64,000 nt of DNA, from contig NZ_SETE01000001.1 of assembly GCF_004152935.1 (NCBI RefSeq), positions 1 to 64,000 on the forward strand, written 5' to 3'. Below are positions 16,214-25,728 of this stretch, in pieces (positions within the stretch are counted from its first letter, which is position 1; each line of letters begins with the position of its first letter). The stretch is from Brumimicrobium glaciale (GTDB lineage Bacteria > Bacteroidota > Bacteroidia > Flavobacteriales_D > Crocinitomicaceae). The notes under the pieces are model-generated. The model was given only the letters and a program-made list of their open reading frames with translations. It did not search any database and was not told where the DNA came from. The translations under genes were made by a program, and so were the position numbers.

Positions 16214-18511
16214 ATGAAAAATATTTTACTTTCCGCAATTATGCTTTTTGCATTTATTTCACTTGGTCAACAAGGAGATGGAGGAGAGCCAAATGGCTAC
16301 AATTACTTTTTAAAGACAGGCGAAAACATTCCTACTTATAGTTTTGATCAACCAAATATTTCCGCTTTAAGAGCAGAAGACAGGTTGAATGATTCTTTAA
16401 AAACTGGACCATGGAGATTTGGATATAATTATTCAGCTTCCATCAATTTTGAAAACTCTGCAGTTTGGTATACAAAAGCGAATGGAGATAAGGTTGGAAT
16501 TTTGAAAATCACTTCTGACCAAGCAAAAACCATCAATCTTACATTTGCAAATACAAAGATTCCAGAAGGAAATGAGTTGTTTATATATAATGAAGATAAG
16601 TCTTTTGTTTTAGGAAAATTTACTCAAAACCACATTTCCGAAGGAGCTTTAGGAGCAGAATTGATTCCTGGTAATACAGCAATTGTTGAATATTTCGTGC
16701 CAGCGGAAAATAGTGGAATATATGGAAATGTTGAAATCTCTACGATTACACATGGTTACAGAACAGCAAATGAATACCAAACTAAAATTTTAGGTTCATC
16801 TGGAGATTGTAACATGAACGTAAATTGTCCTGATGGCGCACCTTATGTAAGTATAAGAAATAGTGCGGTTATGTTAGTTGTTGGAAGTAATGGAATGTGT
16901 TCAGGCGCATTAATCAATAACACTCAGTTTGATGGAACTCCTTATGTACTTACAGCAAATCACTGTAATTCAGCGAGTCCATCAGGGAGTTGGATTTTCC
17001 GTTTCAATTGGCAAGCCACAGATTGCAATAATCCTACATCGTCTCCTTCTTTTGAATCATTATCGGGTTCAACAAAACGTGCTAACAGATTTAACTCAGA
17101 TTTTATGCTACTTGAAATAACTGGAGGGCTTATAAATGGAACTGTTCCACAAACACATTCACCTTATTTTGCTGGATGGAATAATGGGAATGCTGCACCA
17201 CAATCGACAATTAGTATTCATCATCCAAGTGGAGATATTAAGAAAATATCTTTTGATGATCAGCCTGCTGTTGCCACTCAAGCCATGAATTCACCAGAAG
17301 CAAATAGCTCTTGGAGAGTAGAATGGGACAGAAATACAACAACTGAAGGAGGTTCTTCAGGTTCTCCTTTGTTTAATCAAGAGGGTAAAATTATTGGTCA
17401 ATTGTGGGGAGGAAACGCAGGTTGTAACGGAACTTCTTCATCTGGTCAGGATTTTTATGGGAGATTATTTAACTCTTGGAATCCTACAGGAAGTTCAAAT
17501 GATGAACAATTGAAACATTGGCTAGATCCTACAAATGCGGGTACAGTCTCTATTTTAGGATATGACCCATATAATGCACCATTGGACTACAATGTAGCTG
17601 TAACAGATATTATCGGAAATGAAGGCAGTTCATGTGTATCTTCATTTAATCCGAAAGTTGAAATCTTAAACTTAGGAATGTTGCCATTGACTTCTCTGAC
17701 TATCCAATATTCATATAATAATGGAGCAACACAAAGTGTTAACTGGACAGGGAATTTATCGCTTTATGCTTCTGCGTTAGTTCAATTGCCTGCGTTAACT
17801 CAGGTGACTGGAATGAATACGATTGATGTTACGGCAATCAATCCTAATGGAAATACTGATCAAGATATGACAGACAATCAATTTGATATTGATTTTAACG
17901 CGGCACCGAATGGTGTTCCTTTAGACTTTGAATTTTATTTAGGTTGTTATGCTGAGGAGGTTTCATGGGAGTTAAACTCTGCTTCTGGAACTACTTTTTA
18001 CTCCGGTTCTGGCTATACCAATGGAAATACTGATAATCTTGTAGATGAAGAATTTTGTCTAATGGAAGGTTGTTATCAATTAATTCTTAGGGATTCTTAT
18101 GGTGATGGAGTTGAAGGAGCTGCTTATAATCAATGTAATTATTCAGGAAGAATGACACTTACTAATCGCAATAGTAATGTTGTTTTAGCTCGACTTTTAG
18201 AGGCAGATGCTGATTTCGGTTTTCAGAAATCTTATGGGTTCTGTACAGATGATGTTTCTTTAAATAAAGAAGAATTAGACAATAAAATCTCAATTTATCC
18301 AAATCCATCAAATGGGGCTTTTAAAATAATCATGGATTTTGAAGGAGAAAAGAATGTTGTACTAAGAAATGTAACTGGTCAAACAATCGCTTCTTATCAG
18401 TTGAATGAAAATGAATTGAATATCTCCGAAAATAAACTCTCACCAGGAATGTACATTGTTACTATTACAAATAATGAGAGAAATGTAACGAGGAAAATTA
18501 TTGTTGAGTAG
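16214..18511 (+). CDS. Secreted trypsin-like serine endopeptidase with T9SS type A sorting domain
   Basis: A 765-residue exported protease. The signal peptide is about residues 1-19. A beta-rich propeptide-like region follows to about 195. The S1 domain has H250 in TANHC, D296 in NSDFMLLEI and S382 in GGSSGSPL, the complete triad, with paired cysteines as in lysyl endopeptidases. After it come a CARDB-like module (about 460-560), a beta domain with DSYGDGVEGA, and the sorting domain from about 690 (ISIYPNPSNG) to the end. The type A domain sends the protein through the type IX system to the cell surface or medium. Its role is likely extracellular protein digestion. Specificity for lysine is a family guess. 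Confidence 0.9.
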   Translation: MKNILLSAIMLFAFISLGQQGDGGEPNGYNYFLKTGENIPTYSFDQPNISALRAEDRLNDSLKTGPWRFGYNYSASINFENSAVWYTKANGDKVGILKITSDQAKTINLTFANTKIPEGNELFIYNEDKSFVLGKFTQNHISEGALGAELIPGNTAIVEYFVPAENSGIYGNVEISTITHGYRTANEYQTKILGSSGDCNMNVNCPDGAPYVSIRNSAVMLVVGSNGMCSGALINNTQFDGTPYVLTANHCNSASPSGSWIFRFNWQATDCNNPTSSPSFESLSGSTKRANRFNSDFMLLEITGGLINGTVPQTHSPYFAGWNNGNAAPQSTISIHHPSGDIKKISFDDQPAVATQAMNSPEANSSWRVEWDRNTTTEGGSSGSPLFNQEGKIIGQLWGGNAGCNGTSSSGQDFYGRLFNSWNPTGSSNDEQLKHWLDPTNAGTVSILGYDPYNAPLDYNVAVTDIIGNEGSSCVSSFNPKVEILNLGMLPLTSLTIQYSYNNGATQSVNWTGNLSLYASALVQLPALTQVTGMNTIDVTAINPNGNTDQDMTDNQFDIDFNAAPNGVPLDFEFYLGCYAEEVSWELNSASGTTFYSGSGYTNGNTDNLVDEEFCLMEGCYQLILRDSYGDGVEGAAYNQCNYSGRMTLTNRNSNVVLARLLEADADFGFQKSYGFCTDDVSLNKEELDNKISIYPNPSNGAFKIIMDFEGEKNVVLRNVTGQTIASYQLNENELNISENKLSPGMYIVTITNNERNVTRKIIVE

Positions 18512-18580
18512 TAGAAATAATTACGAATTTTAATAGTATGATTTTTCTATCTCTCAATATACTATAAACTTAGAATAAAA

Positions 18581-18622
18581 ATTGAAAAGAGAATTCTTGA
18601 ATCTTTGAATTCTCTTTTCAAT
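18581..18622 (+). terminator. Strong hairpin after the protease gene
   Basis: A perfect 16-base stem (18581-18596 with 18607-18622) around a ten-base loop, 70 bases after the stop codon. It lacks a long T-run, so termination is probable but not certain. Confidence 0.6.
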
Positions 18623-18664
18623 ACCTTAACTGTCATTTAATGCTCAAAGATTCCGTTAGGTGTT

Positions 18665-18699
18665 TTTGATCTAATTACTTTTAAATAATTGTAACTTTG
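18665..18699 (+). promoter_or_regulatory. hemW promoter giving an almost leaderless transcript
   Basis: TTTG (18665-18668) and TAACTTTG (18692-18699) are separated by 23 bases, within the range of Bacteroidota promoters. Only four bases separate the -7 element from the hemW ATG, so transcription should begin at or next to the start codon. Confidence 0.6.
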
Positions 18700-18703
18700 A
18701 AAA

Positions 18704-19825
18704 ATGGCAGGTATCTACATTCATATTCCTTTTTGTAAGCAAAAATGCACGTACTGTGATTTTCATTTCAGTACAACATTCACTGCGTATAGAGAAAAGA
18801 TGATTGAAGCCATAGTTGAAGAGCTTAAAACCCGTGTCAATTACTTAGGTAAACAAACTATTTCAACGCTTTATTTTGGTGGTGGAACGCCTTCTTTGCT
18901 AACTCAAGAAGAATTAAAACTGATTGTTGAAACTGTTCATCAAAACTATCGTGTTGAGCCAGAAATTGAGTTTACGCTAGAAGCAAATCCTGATGACATT
19001 ACAATTGAACAGCTTTTGATGTGGAAAGCTGAAGGAGTAAATCGATTGAGTATAGGATTGCAATCATTTTTACAAGAAGACTTGGATTGGATGAATCGAG
19101 CACATTCAGCAGAGGAGTCTGTGAGCGCTGTGAAATTAGCAAAAGAACATGGTTTTTCACTGACTGTTGATTTGATTTACGGTTTACCGAATAGAACAAA
19201 TTTTGATTGGGAATACAATATTGAAAAGTTGGTTGCGCTTTCTCCGGATCATATTTCTGCTTATTGCTTAACCGTTGAAAAACGAACTGCACTCTATAAG
19301 TTAATTGAAAAAGGTGATTTGCCTGAAGTAGGAGAAGATGATCAATCGGAACAATTTGAAATTTTGGTGCGTAAAATGAAGGAATCAGGTTATCAACAAT
19401 ACGAGATTTCTAATTTCGCAAAAGAAGAAGCCTATTCTCAGCACAATTCTAATTATTGGAGAGGAGTAAACTATTTAGGAATTGGTCCTTCTGCTCATTC
19501 ATTTGATGGAGAAAGTAGAAGATGGAATGTTTCAAATAATCCACAGTATATAAAAGGTGTGGAGGAGAAGACCAATTATTTCGAAGAAGAAATCCTAACT
19601 CCAAAAGACATGTTTAATGAGTTACTTTTAACTGGATTAAGAACCAAATGGGGAGTTAATCTTGAATTGCTTTCCTTTAAACATTGTCCATCAAAACAAT
19701 TCTATAAGCAACTGGATTCATTCAAAGAATTTGAGTTGGTTAATGAAGAAGAAGGAGTTTTGTATTTAACCGAAAAAGGAAAACTCCAAGCAGATCATAT
19801 TGCAGCGATGTTGTTTTTGGAGTAG
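18704..19825 (+). CDS. hemW: HemW-family radical SAM heme chaperone
   Basis: A 373-residue radical SAM protein. CxxxCxxC at C11, C15 and C18 binds the [4Fe-4S] cluster, and GGGTPS is the SAM-binding segment. The length and the C-terminal HTH-like HemN_C region (LLLTGLRTKWGVN) match HemW, formerly mistaken for oxygen-independent coproporphyrinogen oxidase. HemW carries heme to target proteins and does not make it. No heme biosynthesis gene lies beside it. The start is fixed by MAGIYIHIPF, the usual family N-terminus, and by the promoter just upstream. Confidence 0.92.
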   Translation: MAGIYIHIPFCKQKCTYCDFHFSTTFTAYREKMIEAIVEELKTRVNYLGKQTISTLYFGGGTPSLLTQEELKLIVETVHQNYRVEPEIEFTLEANPDDITIEQLLMWKAEGVNRLSIGLQSFLQEDLDWMNRAHSAEESVSAVKLAKEHGFSLTVDLIYGLPNRTNFDWEYNIEKLVALSPDHISAYCLTVEKRTALYKLIEKGDLPEVGEDDQSEQFEILVRKMKESGYQQYEISNFAKEEAYSQHNSNYWRGVNYLGIGPSAHSFDGESRRWNVSNNPQYIKGVEEKTNYFEEEILTPKDMFNELLLTGLRTKWGVNLELLSFKHCPSKQFYKQLDSFKEFELVNEEEGVLYLTEKGKLQADHIAAMLFLE

Positions 19826-19904
19826 GGAACGGATAATATTTATCTCTTATCGAGTTCTATTTTAAATTCAATCTACCTTTTTTCACCCCTTACCCATTCA
19901 GAAC

Positions 19905-19994
19905 TGTCATCCTTTGATCAATAAAATCATAGATTTTTTGATTGAAGGATCCTTCAGTTGACGGAGAGCTCTTGTTAGAGAGCGAAGCCTAAAT
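19905..19994. repeat. GTCATCC-type dispersed repeat, copy A
   Basis: The region shares TGTCATCCTTTrATCAATAA, a central hairpin around GATTTTT, and a GAGA(G/A)CGAAG(C/T)CTAA end with 27546-27620. The interior can fold because GTCATCC pairs with GGAT(C) further on. It is a non-coding dispersed element. Confidence 0.45.
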
Positions 19995-20111
19995 GCTTTT
20001 TGGAAATGGTCAAATTAATTCTATCAACTCAGTTCTACTCGCTATCATATTTTGCATTGAAGATGCTTAAAATTAAAACACTTTGAATTGCATAAACTAA
20101 TTGGAATAATT

Positions 20112-22274
20112 TCAACGAATTAAACTAAAATGTCCTTGCTGTTCGTGATTTACGCTTCTGTGATTTTCGAAAGTTATCCTCCACACATAAACTCCATCTG
20201 GAGCGACTTTTCCATTTATTCTGCCATTCCACCCTTCTTTTGTGTTATCGGTTTCGAATATTTTATTCCCATAACGGTTATATATTTCAAACTTATAATT
20301 TGTGACATCATAGATTATGGGTAAAAAAACTTCATTGTAATCATCATTGTCTGGGGTAAATGCCGTTGGAATATAGATTGTAGTTTGTGGCTCAACAAAA
20401 ACGGTTCTTATGGCTGTGTCCTTACATCCAAATTCGTTGGTTACCACTTGGTAAGGGTAATGATATCCACTTTCGATAAAGTTAAAACTTAGATTTCTTT
20501 CAAATGTATAATCCTTTGAAGTGAGCTGATAGAAGTGTTCCTTACTATCGATACTTAGGTCTGAGAGAAAAATCTCAGTTTCAAAAACATTCGTGAATTC
20601 TGGAGATACGGAAAAGTCAGCTATAGGAGACGGGAACACTTGAATAAGCTGTAGTTTCGAAAGATTTAGTGTATCCACACAACCTTCATCTGTGCTAATT
20701 TCTAATGAAACGTCATAAATTCCAGGCTCCGAATAATTATGTATTGGATTTGCGTCATTTGAAGTTCCTCCATCTCCAAAATCCCATAAATAAACTAAAT
20801 CTGACGAAGCAAGAGAACTGTCTAAAAACTGAACTATATCTGGAGCACAAAATAAACTAGAATCAAAATAGAAGTCAATTACAGGTTGCATGTGAACCTC
20901 CAATGTATCTAAATGTGATTCTTGGCAATTATTAAAGTTTACGGTAAGCGAAATAGGATATGTTCCGGGACTATCATAGGTTATACCGCTAATAGACTCG
21001 GTTGTGGCTTGTGCTGGAACCGCATTATTTCCAAAATCCCATAAAAAAGTTGCTCCTGCCTCATAATCTCCTTCCCCTACAAAATCAAAGGAATTTCCGA
21101 CAATACATTGTGGTTCAGAAGGGTCAAATTTTACATTAATACCTTCATAAACAACAAAAGTTTGAGTAGATGAATCAGAACATGGCCAGCCGGGATTTAG
21201 ATATAAAGTGACTACGAAAGTTCCTTCAGAAGGAAAAGTATATGTTGGTTCAAATTGTGTACTGCTGGCATTTGGATCACTCGGAACGCCAAAGTCCCAA
21301 AGGTAATTTGTTCCACCGAAACTATTGTTTTCAAATTGGATTGTAATTCCATCACACAGACTATTGAATGTAGACATTTCATCTTGTGCAACAATCTCTG
21401 CCGCAGCTGATATATCACAATTAAAAACAGTGAAAAGAAAGTCTCTTGTGGTGGTGTTAATTAATACTCCATTTCTATATTCAGATACACAAACGCCAAC
21501 CACAAATTTTCCGATGAGGTCTGGCGCTGCAATTAATTCTCCAGTATTTGGGTTGATACTAATTGGTCCATTCGCTCCAAATGGCATTGTTTCATTAAAA
21601 CCATTCTCCCAACCTATTAAATTGTATGGAGGGAAATTAGGTGGATTTGGCGCTGGATCTCCACTTGATCCTCCATGAAAAGGAGTACACAATTCATAAA
21701 CTAACTGATCACCATCAGGGTCGGTTGCTGAATGGTCAAAAATTAATTCATCATTGTTACACAATAAAAGTGAAGGATAATTGGTGAAACGTGGACTGCT
21801 ATTGCAAGTAATTCCATTTGCATTTCCAGGAATTTCAGCAGTCATAGTTAAACCTTCATCCGACGGATTCATAAGATTAATGATGCCAGAACCTCGACAA
21901 CACCTTTCATAAACCAAAATATAGCCATTGGTACTTGAGGGAAGCGTAATTACTTTTGTGTAAATCGCTTCTTGCACACAAATATTGTTTGGAGGTGTTA
22001 CACATGGATTACTAAAAGTTACTGGTAAAATTTGACTTCCTGGGAAATTTACAGCTGTTGTTTGAATTCTGGAATTCGTTACTTTATCAAAAACACCAAT
22101 ATTTAATGGGGTGTCAAAATCTGCACCATTACTATTACAATCTCTATAAACTTTAATTGTTACTCTATATTGATTGTTGCCTAGGCAGTCATAATACATT
22201 TCTCCTCCAACAATATGCGATGCAAAAAGTTGGAAACTAAAAAGTAAAGATACAACTACAATCATGTGTTTCAT
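20112..22274 (-). CDS. Secreted PKD-repeat protein with T9SS type B C-terminal domain
   Basis: The start is placed at the ATG at 22272-22274, which opens the signal peptide (MKHMIVVVSLLFSFQLFAS); the frame upstream adds only eleven unlikely residues. The mature N-terminus SHIVGGEMYYDCLGNNQYRV and VYRDCNSNG are a motif I know from many large Bacteroidota surface proteins. At least three PKD-like domains follow, with YLWDFG / FLWDFGNN / YLWDFGDGG. The last 90 residues (IPTAFTPDNDDYNEVF, IYNRYGNKIFE) are the type B sorting domain. The protein is probably a cell-surface adhesin or gliding-associated protein delivered by the type IX system. Its PorP/SprF partner is not adjacent. Confidence 0.85.
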   Translation of the reverse strand: MKHMIVVVSLLFSFQLFASHIVGGEMYYDCLGNNQYRVTIKVYRDCNSNGADFDTPLNIGVFDKVTNSRIQTTAVNFPGSQILPVTFSNPCVTPPNNICVQEAIYTKVITLPSSTNGYILVYERCCRGSGIINLMNPSDEGLTMTAEIPGNANGITCNSSPRFTNYPSLLLCNNDELIFDHSATDPDGDQLVYELCTPFHGGSSGDPAPNPPNFPPYNLIGWENGFNETMPFGANGPISINPNTGELIAAPDLIGKFVVGVCVSEYRNGVLINTTTRDFLFTVFNCDISAAAEIVAQDEMSTFNSLCDGITIQFENNSFGGTNYLWDFGVPSDPNASSTQFEPTYTFPSEGTFVVTLYLNPGWPCSDSSTQTFVVYEGINVKFDPSEPQCIVGNSFDFVGEGDYEAGATFLWDFGNNAVPAQATTESISGITYDSPGTYPISLTVNFNNCQESHLDTLEVHMQPVIDFYFDSSLFCAPDIVQFLDSSLASSDLVYLWDFGDGGTSNDANPIHNYSEPGIYDVSLEISTDEGCVDTLNLSKLQLIQVFPSPIADFSVSPEFTNVFETEIFLSDLSIDSKEHFYQLTSKDYTFERNLSFNFIESGYHYPYQVVTNEFGCKDTAIRTVFVEPQTTIYIPTAFTPDNDDYNEVFLPIIYDVTNYKFEIYNRYGNKIFETDNTKEGWNGRINGKVAPDGVYVWRITFENHRSVNHEQQGHFSLIR

Positions 22275-22676
22275 TGCTACTAAATTACATAAAATGTTAT
22301 AATTCACCTACTTTCATTTTGTGAATAAGTATATGGGTCTAAAAATCTGAGAACTTTGTATGGACTTAAGATTATGGTGAAACAATTAAAAGTAGTCAAA
22401 TGGTCAGTAGAATACTTTTCAAAATCATAAAGCATAATTTGTATTCAAAAAATGAGCAGCACTTTCAGTGCGTTAAAATATACTCAATTCAGCAGGACGC
22501 ATTGCATCCTGCTTAGTTAAACTAGACTTTCAGCCCAAATGAATTATCGAGAAACCCTTGGTCTAAATTCCTTTCAGTATTATGATTTCATCTGAAGATT
22601 TTTTTTATTTGTTTATACATTTAATCACTAGCCAAGCATTGTGGAATTTAACATGACTTCGGCTTGAAGGACCAGG

Positions 22677-22713
22677 TTATTTCAATCCAAGGTATCGCCT
22701 TGGGTTGAAATAA
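22677..22713. repeat. Long intergenic hairpin
   Basis: 22677-22692 is complementary to 22698-22713 at 15 of 16 positions with a five-base loop (CCAAGGTATCGCCTTGG at the tip). It resembles REP-type palindromes and has no T-run. Confidence 0.5.
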
Positions 22714-22863
22714 TAACAAATAAATCAGCGCTTTGAAAAGGCAACTCAACATTTTTAAGCCTTTAACGATTCTTGCGAAAACTGTTTAACCTTTTTAAAC
22801 GTCCTCACACACTTTCCTGTTGAAAATTATTTTAGGACATAGTTTATGCAACAACTTCTTGCA

Positions 22864-22871
22864 TAACTTTG
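22864..22871 (+). promoter_or_regulatory. Candidate -7 element of the SGNH/MBOAT operon
   Basis: TAACTTTG is a perfect TAnnTTTG, six bases before the start codon. The mRNA leader would be very short. Confidence 0.5.
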
Positions 22872-22877
22872 TAAGCT

Positions 22878-24323
22878 ATGCAGAAAGAGTATAAACCTTT
22901 TCAAATTGTCTTGTTCATTTTGGCATGCCTAATTGTTTTGGGGTTAATAACCTATGCAGTTCCCGCAGGCAGGAAAGATATATTCGGTTATGAATTTCGT
23001 TTTTTATCGCAAAACAAGCTCCTGAAAAATGAAAAGAGACATGAAGTTAATTTAGACTCACTTTTTGTAGATGTCGATACTTCTATGGTGGATGAGGTTG
23101 AAAATCCGCATGGAAAAGTAAAGAATTTTAAAATTAGCGACGGTGATTTATTGTCTTATTCAAAAAATGGAAAAGAGAGATTCGCAGCTTTTTTTAATAG
23201 GCTGAGAGCAGGTGGTTCAGACAAAATTCGTATTCTGCACTATGGAGATTCACAAATAGAAGGGGATAGAGTTACTGCATTTTTGAGACAACGTTTGCAA
23301 ACTCAATTTGGAGGATCTGGCCCTGGATTTATTCCTGCGGTTAATGTTTACGAGACCATTACTTTTACACAAACCGTTTCAGAAAACTTTCAACGTTATA
23401 CCAATTTTGGAGGACAACAATTGTCTAATAAAAGATATGGAATTATGAATTCTGTTGGGCGTTTTACTCCAGAATTTAGTGATTCTGTAAATCTTGACAG
23501 TTTGAAAATTATAACTGCTTGGATGGAAGTTGAGCCTGGATTCCGTGCATACAGCACCGCGAAAGGCTATAAAAGTATTACTTTACATTATTCAGATGCT
23601 TTTGCAGGATGTGAATTAAAGATTTACAATAATGAGGAATTAGTGAAGACTGATTCTTTAATTTCCGATGGAAAATACCATAAATATAAATTCACTTTGC
23701 CTGGAGCAGCTGGTAAAGTAAAATTTGAATACTCGGCTAAAATGAGTCCTAATATTTTAGGGTATTCTTTGGATGGAGATGGTGGTGTACAAGTGGACAA
23801 CATAGCAATGAGAGGTTCTAGCGGTACTTTCTTTGGTAAAATTGACAATAGTTTAGCCAAGCAAATTTATGATGATCAAAATGTAGAATTATTCATCATG
23901 CAATTTGGTGGAAATTCAGTTCCTTACATCAAGGATACAGTAGATGTTGAACAGTCTGTAAGTTATTTTAAAGGACAATTGAATACGATCAAACGCTTGC
24001 GACCGAATGCGATGATCATCGTAATTGGGCCTAGCGATATGTCAACACTCATCGAAGCAGAATACCGAACCTATCCATTGTTGCCTTTATATGTGGATAA
24101 ATTGCGAAAAATGACCAAAGAAATTGGCGGTGCATATTTCGATATGTATGCCGCTATGGGAGGCGAAGATGCAATGGTCGCATGGGTTGAAAAAGGTTTG
24201 GCTGGACAAGATTATGTGCATTTCACATTAAAAGGAGCAAGTATAGCAACGCAGAAGTTTTACGATGCTTTCATGACATCTTACAATAAATTAAAAACAA
24301 AGAATGATTCAAAAGAAAACTAA
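22878..24323 (+). CDS. Membrane-anchored SGNH-fold esterase/acetyltransferase-like protein 1
   Basis: A 481-residue protein with one N-terminal membrane helix (IVLFILACLIVLGLITYAV, about 10-28) and an extracytoplasmic SGNH domain. Block I is HYGDSQIEGDR with S125; the catalytic D/H pair is D445 and H448 in DYVHFT. The long spacing between them is filled by a carbohydrate-binding-like beta insertion (about 200-310) before the QFGGNS and PSDMS segments. It overlaps the next gene by 20 bases and belongs to a three-gene operon with a second SGNH protein and an MBOAT transferase. Such sets acylate extracellular polysaccharide or cell-wall polymer (algJ/algX or patA/patB type). The acceptor is unknown. 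Confidence 0.8.
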   Translation: MQKEYKPFQIVLFILACLIVLGLITYAVPAGRKDIFGYEFRFLSQNKLLKNEKRHEVNLDSLFVDVDTSMVDEVENPHGKVKNFKISDGDLLSYSKNGKERFAAFFNRLRAGGSDKIRILHYGDSQIEGDRVTAFLRQRLQTQFGGSGPGFIPAVNVYETITFTQTVSENFQRYTNFGGQQLSNKRYGIMNSVGRFTPEFSDSVNLDSLKIITAWMEVEPGFRAYSTAKGYKSITLHYSDAFAGCELKIYNNEELVKTDSLISDGKYHKYKFTLPGAAGKVKFEYSAKMSPNILGYSLDGDGGVQVDNIAMRGSSGTFFGKIDNSLAKQIYDDQNVELFIMQFGGNSVPYIKDTVDVEQSVSYFKGQLNTIKRLRPNAMIIVIGPSDMSTLIEAEYRTYPLLPLYVDKLRKMTKEIGGAYFDMYAAMGGEDAMVAWVEKGLAGQDYVHFTLKGASIATQKFYDAFMTSYNKLKTKNDSKEN

Positions 24324-25728
24324 AGTATCAGTTACATTTTTCATATTTATGATGACGTTCAATTTGTATGGACAAGAAACAGCGTTGATCAAAAATGATA
24401 CGCTGACAATGGATCAAAAATTAGATTCTATTGCTAAATCTTTGCTGAGTAGAGACAGTGATTCTTTAAATGGTTATCTCAATGAAGATTTGTTTGGAAT
24501 TATTGATACTTCTGTCCAAAGTCAATATCCTTTTATTGGATTCGATCAAAATCATTATCAGTTTTATACCAAAGAAAGTCCGGCTTTTGAAAAGTTGTTT
24601 TTTGAAATTCAACAGATGGTGAAAACAAAAAATGGGAAACTGAATTTCTATCATATTGGAGGGTCGCATATTCAAGCTGATATTTACACCAATGATATGC
24701 GTCAATATTTGGCTAAATATTGGGAAGATTTACCCGGAGAAAGAGGTTGGGTTTTTCCTTTTAAAATGGCGAGAACCAATAATCCGTGGAATTACGGTTT
24801 TACTTCAAAAAATGAATGGACTGGACATCGTTCTGTAATTCATCGTTCTGATTCTGTTCATTACGGATTGTTGGGAGCGGCAATTTCATCCACAGACCGC
24901 AAGTTAAATTTATCATTTGATTATAAAGGGGATAATGAAAAGCTGCCCATCGATCACATTCGAGTTTATCATAACAAGGGTGAGTTGGCTTACAACATAA
25001 AATATGATCCAATAAAAAATCCTATCGTTCATCAATTTACCAATGAACAATTTGGATTCACTGATACTTATTTTAAGAAAGAATTCACCTCTTTTGATGT
25101 TGAATTTATCAAGAAGAACGACAGCTTAATCTCCGATTCTATTCGAAATAAATCGCTTTTTATTTATGGATTTCAATTGATGAATAATCAGCCAGGAATT
25201 GCCTATACAGCGATTGGAATTAACGGAGCTGGATTATATACTTACCGAGACAATGAGAATTTCACGGAGCAATTATCACAAGCGCCACCGCATTTTTTCG
25301 CTTTTTCTGTTGGAACAAATGATGCGAATGTTCCTTATGATCAATTTGATCCACAAGAATATAAAAGGAATTTAGAAGGATTAATGAAGAAAGTATTATT
25401 GGCGAATCCTGATTGCGCAATTCTACTTACTGTCCCAAATGATTCTTACTACAAGAGGAAATATTTGAATAAAAATATTGATAGAGAAAGAACTGTAATT
25501 ATCGAATTGGCGAAAAAATATGAGATTCCTGTTTGGGATTTATATGGATTAATGGGAGAATTAGGTTCGTCAAAAACTTGGTCAACCAACAAATTAATGA
25601 AAAGTGATTTGGTGCATTTTTCTGTTGATGGATATCATTTAAAAGGAGATTTATTCTTTGAAGCTTTCTTAAAGTGGATTGAACAAATGGAGAATAAACC
25701 ACCGATAACAATATTAAATAAAGAATAG
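24304..25728 (+). CDS. Exported SGNH-fold protein 2
   Basis: A 474-residue paralogue-like partner of the preceding gene. A signal peptide (TFFIFMMTFNLYGQ) is followed by an SGNH domain. Block I reads HIGGSHIQAD, with S121 and glycine where the usual GDS has aspartate. The C-terminal catalytic pair is D435 and H438 in DLVHFS. FSVGTNDANVPYD supplies the conserved G and N blocks. It overlaps the upstream gene by 20 bases and ends directly before the MBOAT gene with no spacer, so all three are co-translated. It likely receives acyl groups from the MBOAT protein and moves them to a polymer, or trims them. Confidence 0.8.
   Translation: MIQKKTKVSVTFFIFMMTFNLYGQETALIKNDTLTMDQKLDSIAKSLLSRDSDSLNGYLNEDLFGIIDTSVQSQYPFIGFDQNHYQFYTKESPAFEKLFFEIQQMVKTKNGKLNFYHIGGSHIQADIYTNDMRQYLAKYWEDLPGERGWVFPFKMARTNNPWNYGFTSKNEWTGHRSVIHRSDSVHYGLLGAAISSTDRKLNLSFDYKGDNEKLPIDHIRVYHNKGELAYNIKYDPIKNPIVHQFTNEQFGFTDTYFKKEFTSFDVEFIKKNDSLISDSIRNKSLFIYGFQLMNNQPGIAYTAIGINGAGLYTYRDNENFTEQLSQAPPHFFAFSVGTNDANVPYDQFDPQEYKRNLEGLMKKVLLANPDCAILLTVPNDSYYKRKYLNKNIDRERTVIIELAKKYEIPVWDLYGLMGELGSSKTWSTNKLMKSDLVHFSVDGYHLKGDLFFEAFLKWIEQMENKPPITILNKE

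Larger units (their letters stand above)
22275..22877. other. Gene-free region with palindromes
   Basis: About 600 bases without a gene. A GCAGGACGCATTGCATCCTGC-like palindrome lies near 22491-22511, and a long hairpin at 22677-22713. The right end carries the promoter of the SGNH/MBOAT operon. Confidence 0.55.

Noticed and set aside
24466-24705. Antisense open frames inside long genes such as the SGNH, mfd, ileS and nrdJ genes
   Set aside because: They mirror the codon pattern of well-supported genes and have no recognisable products.
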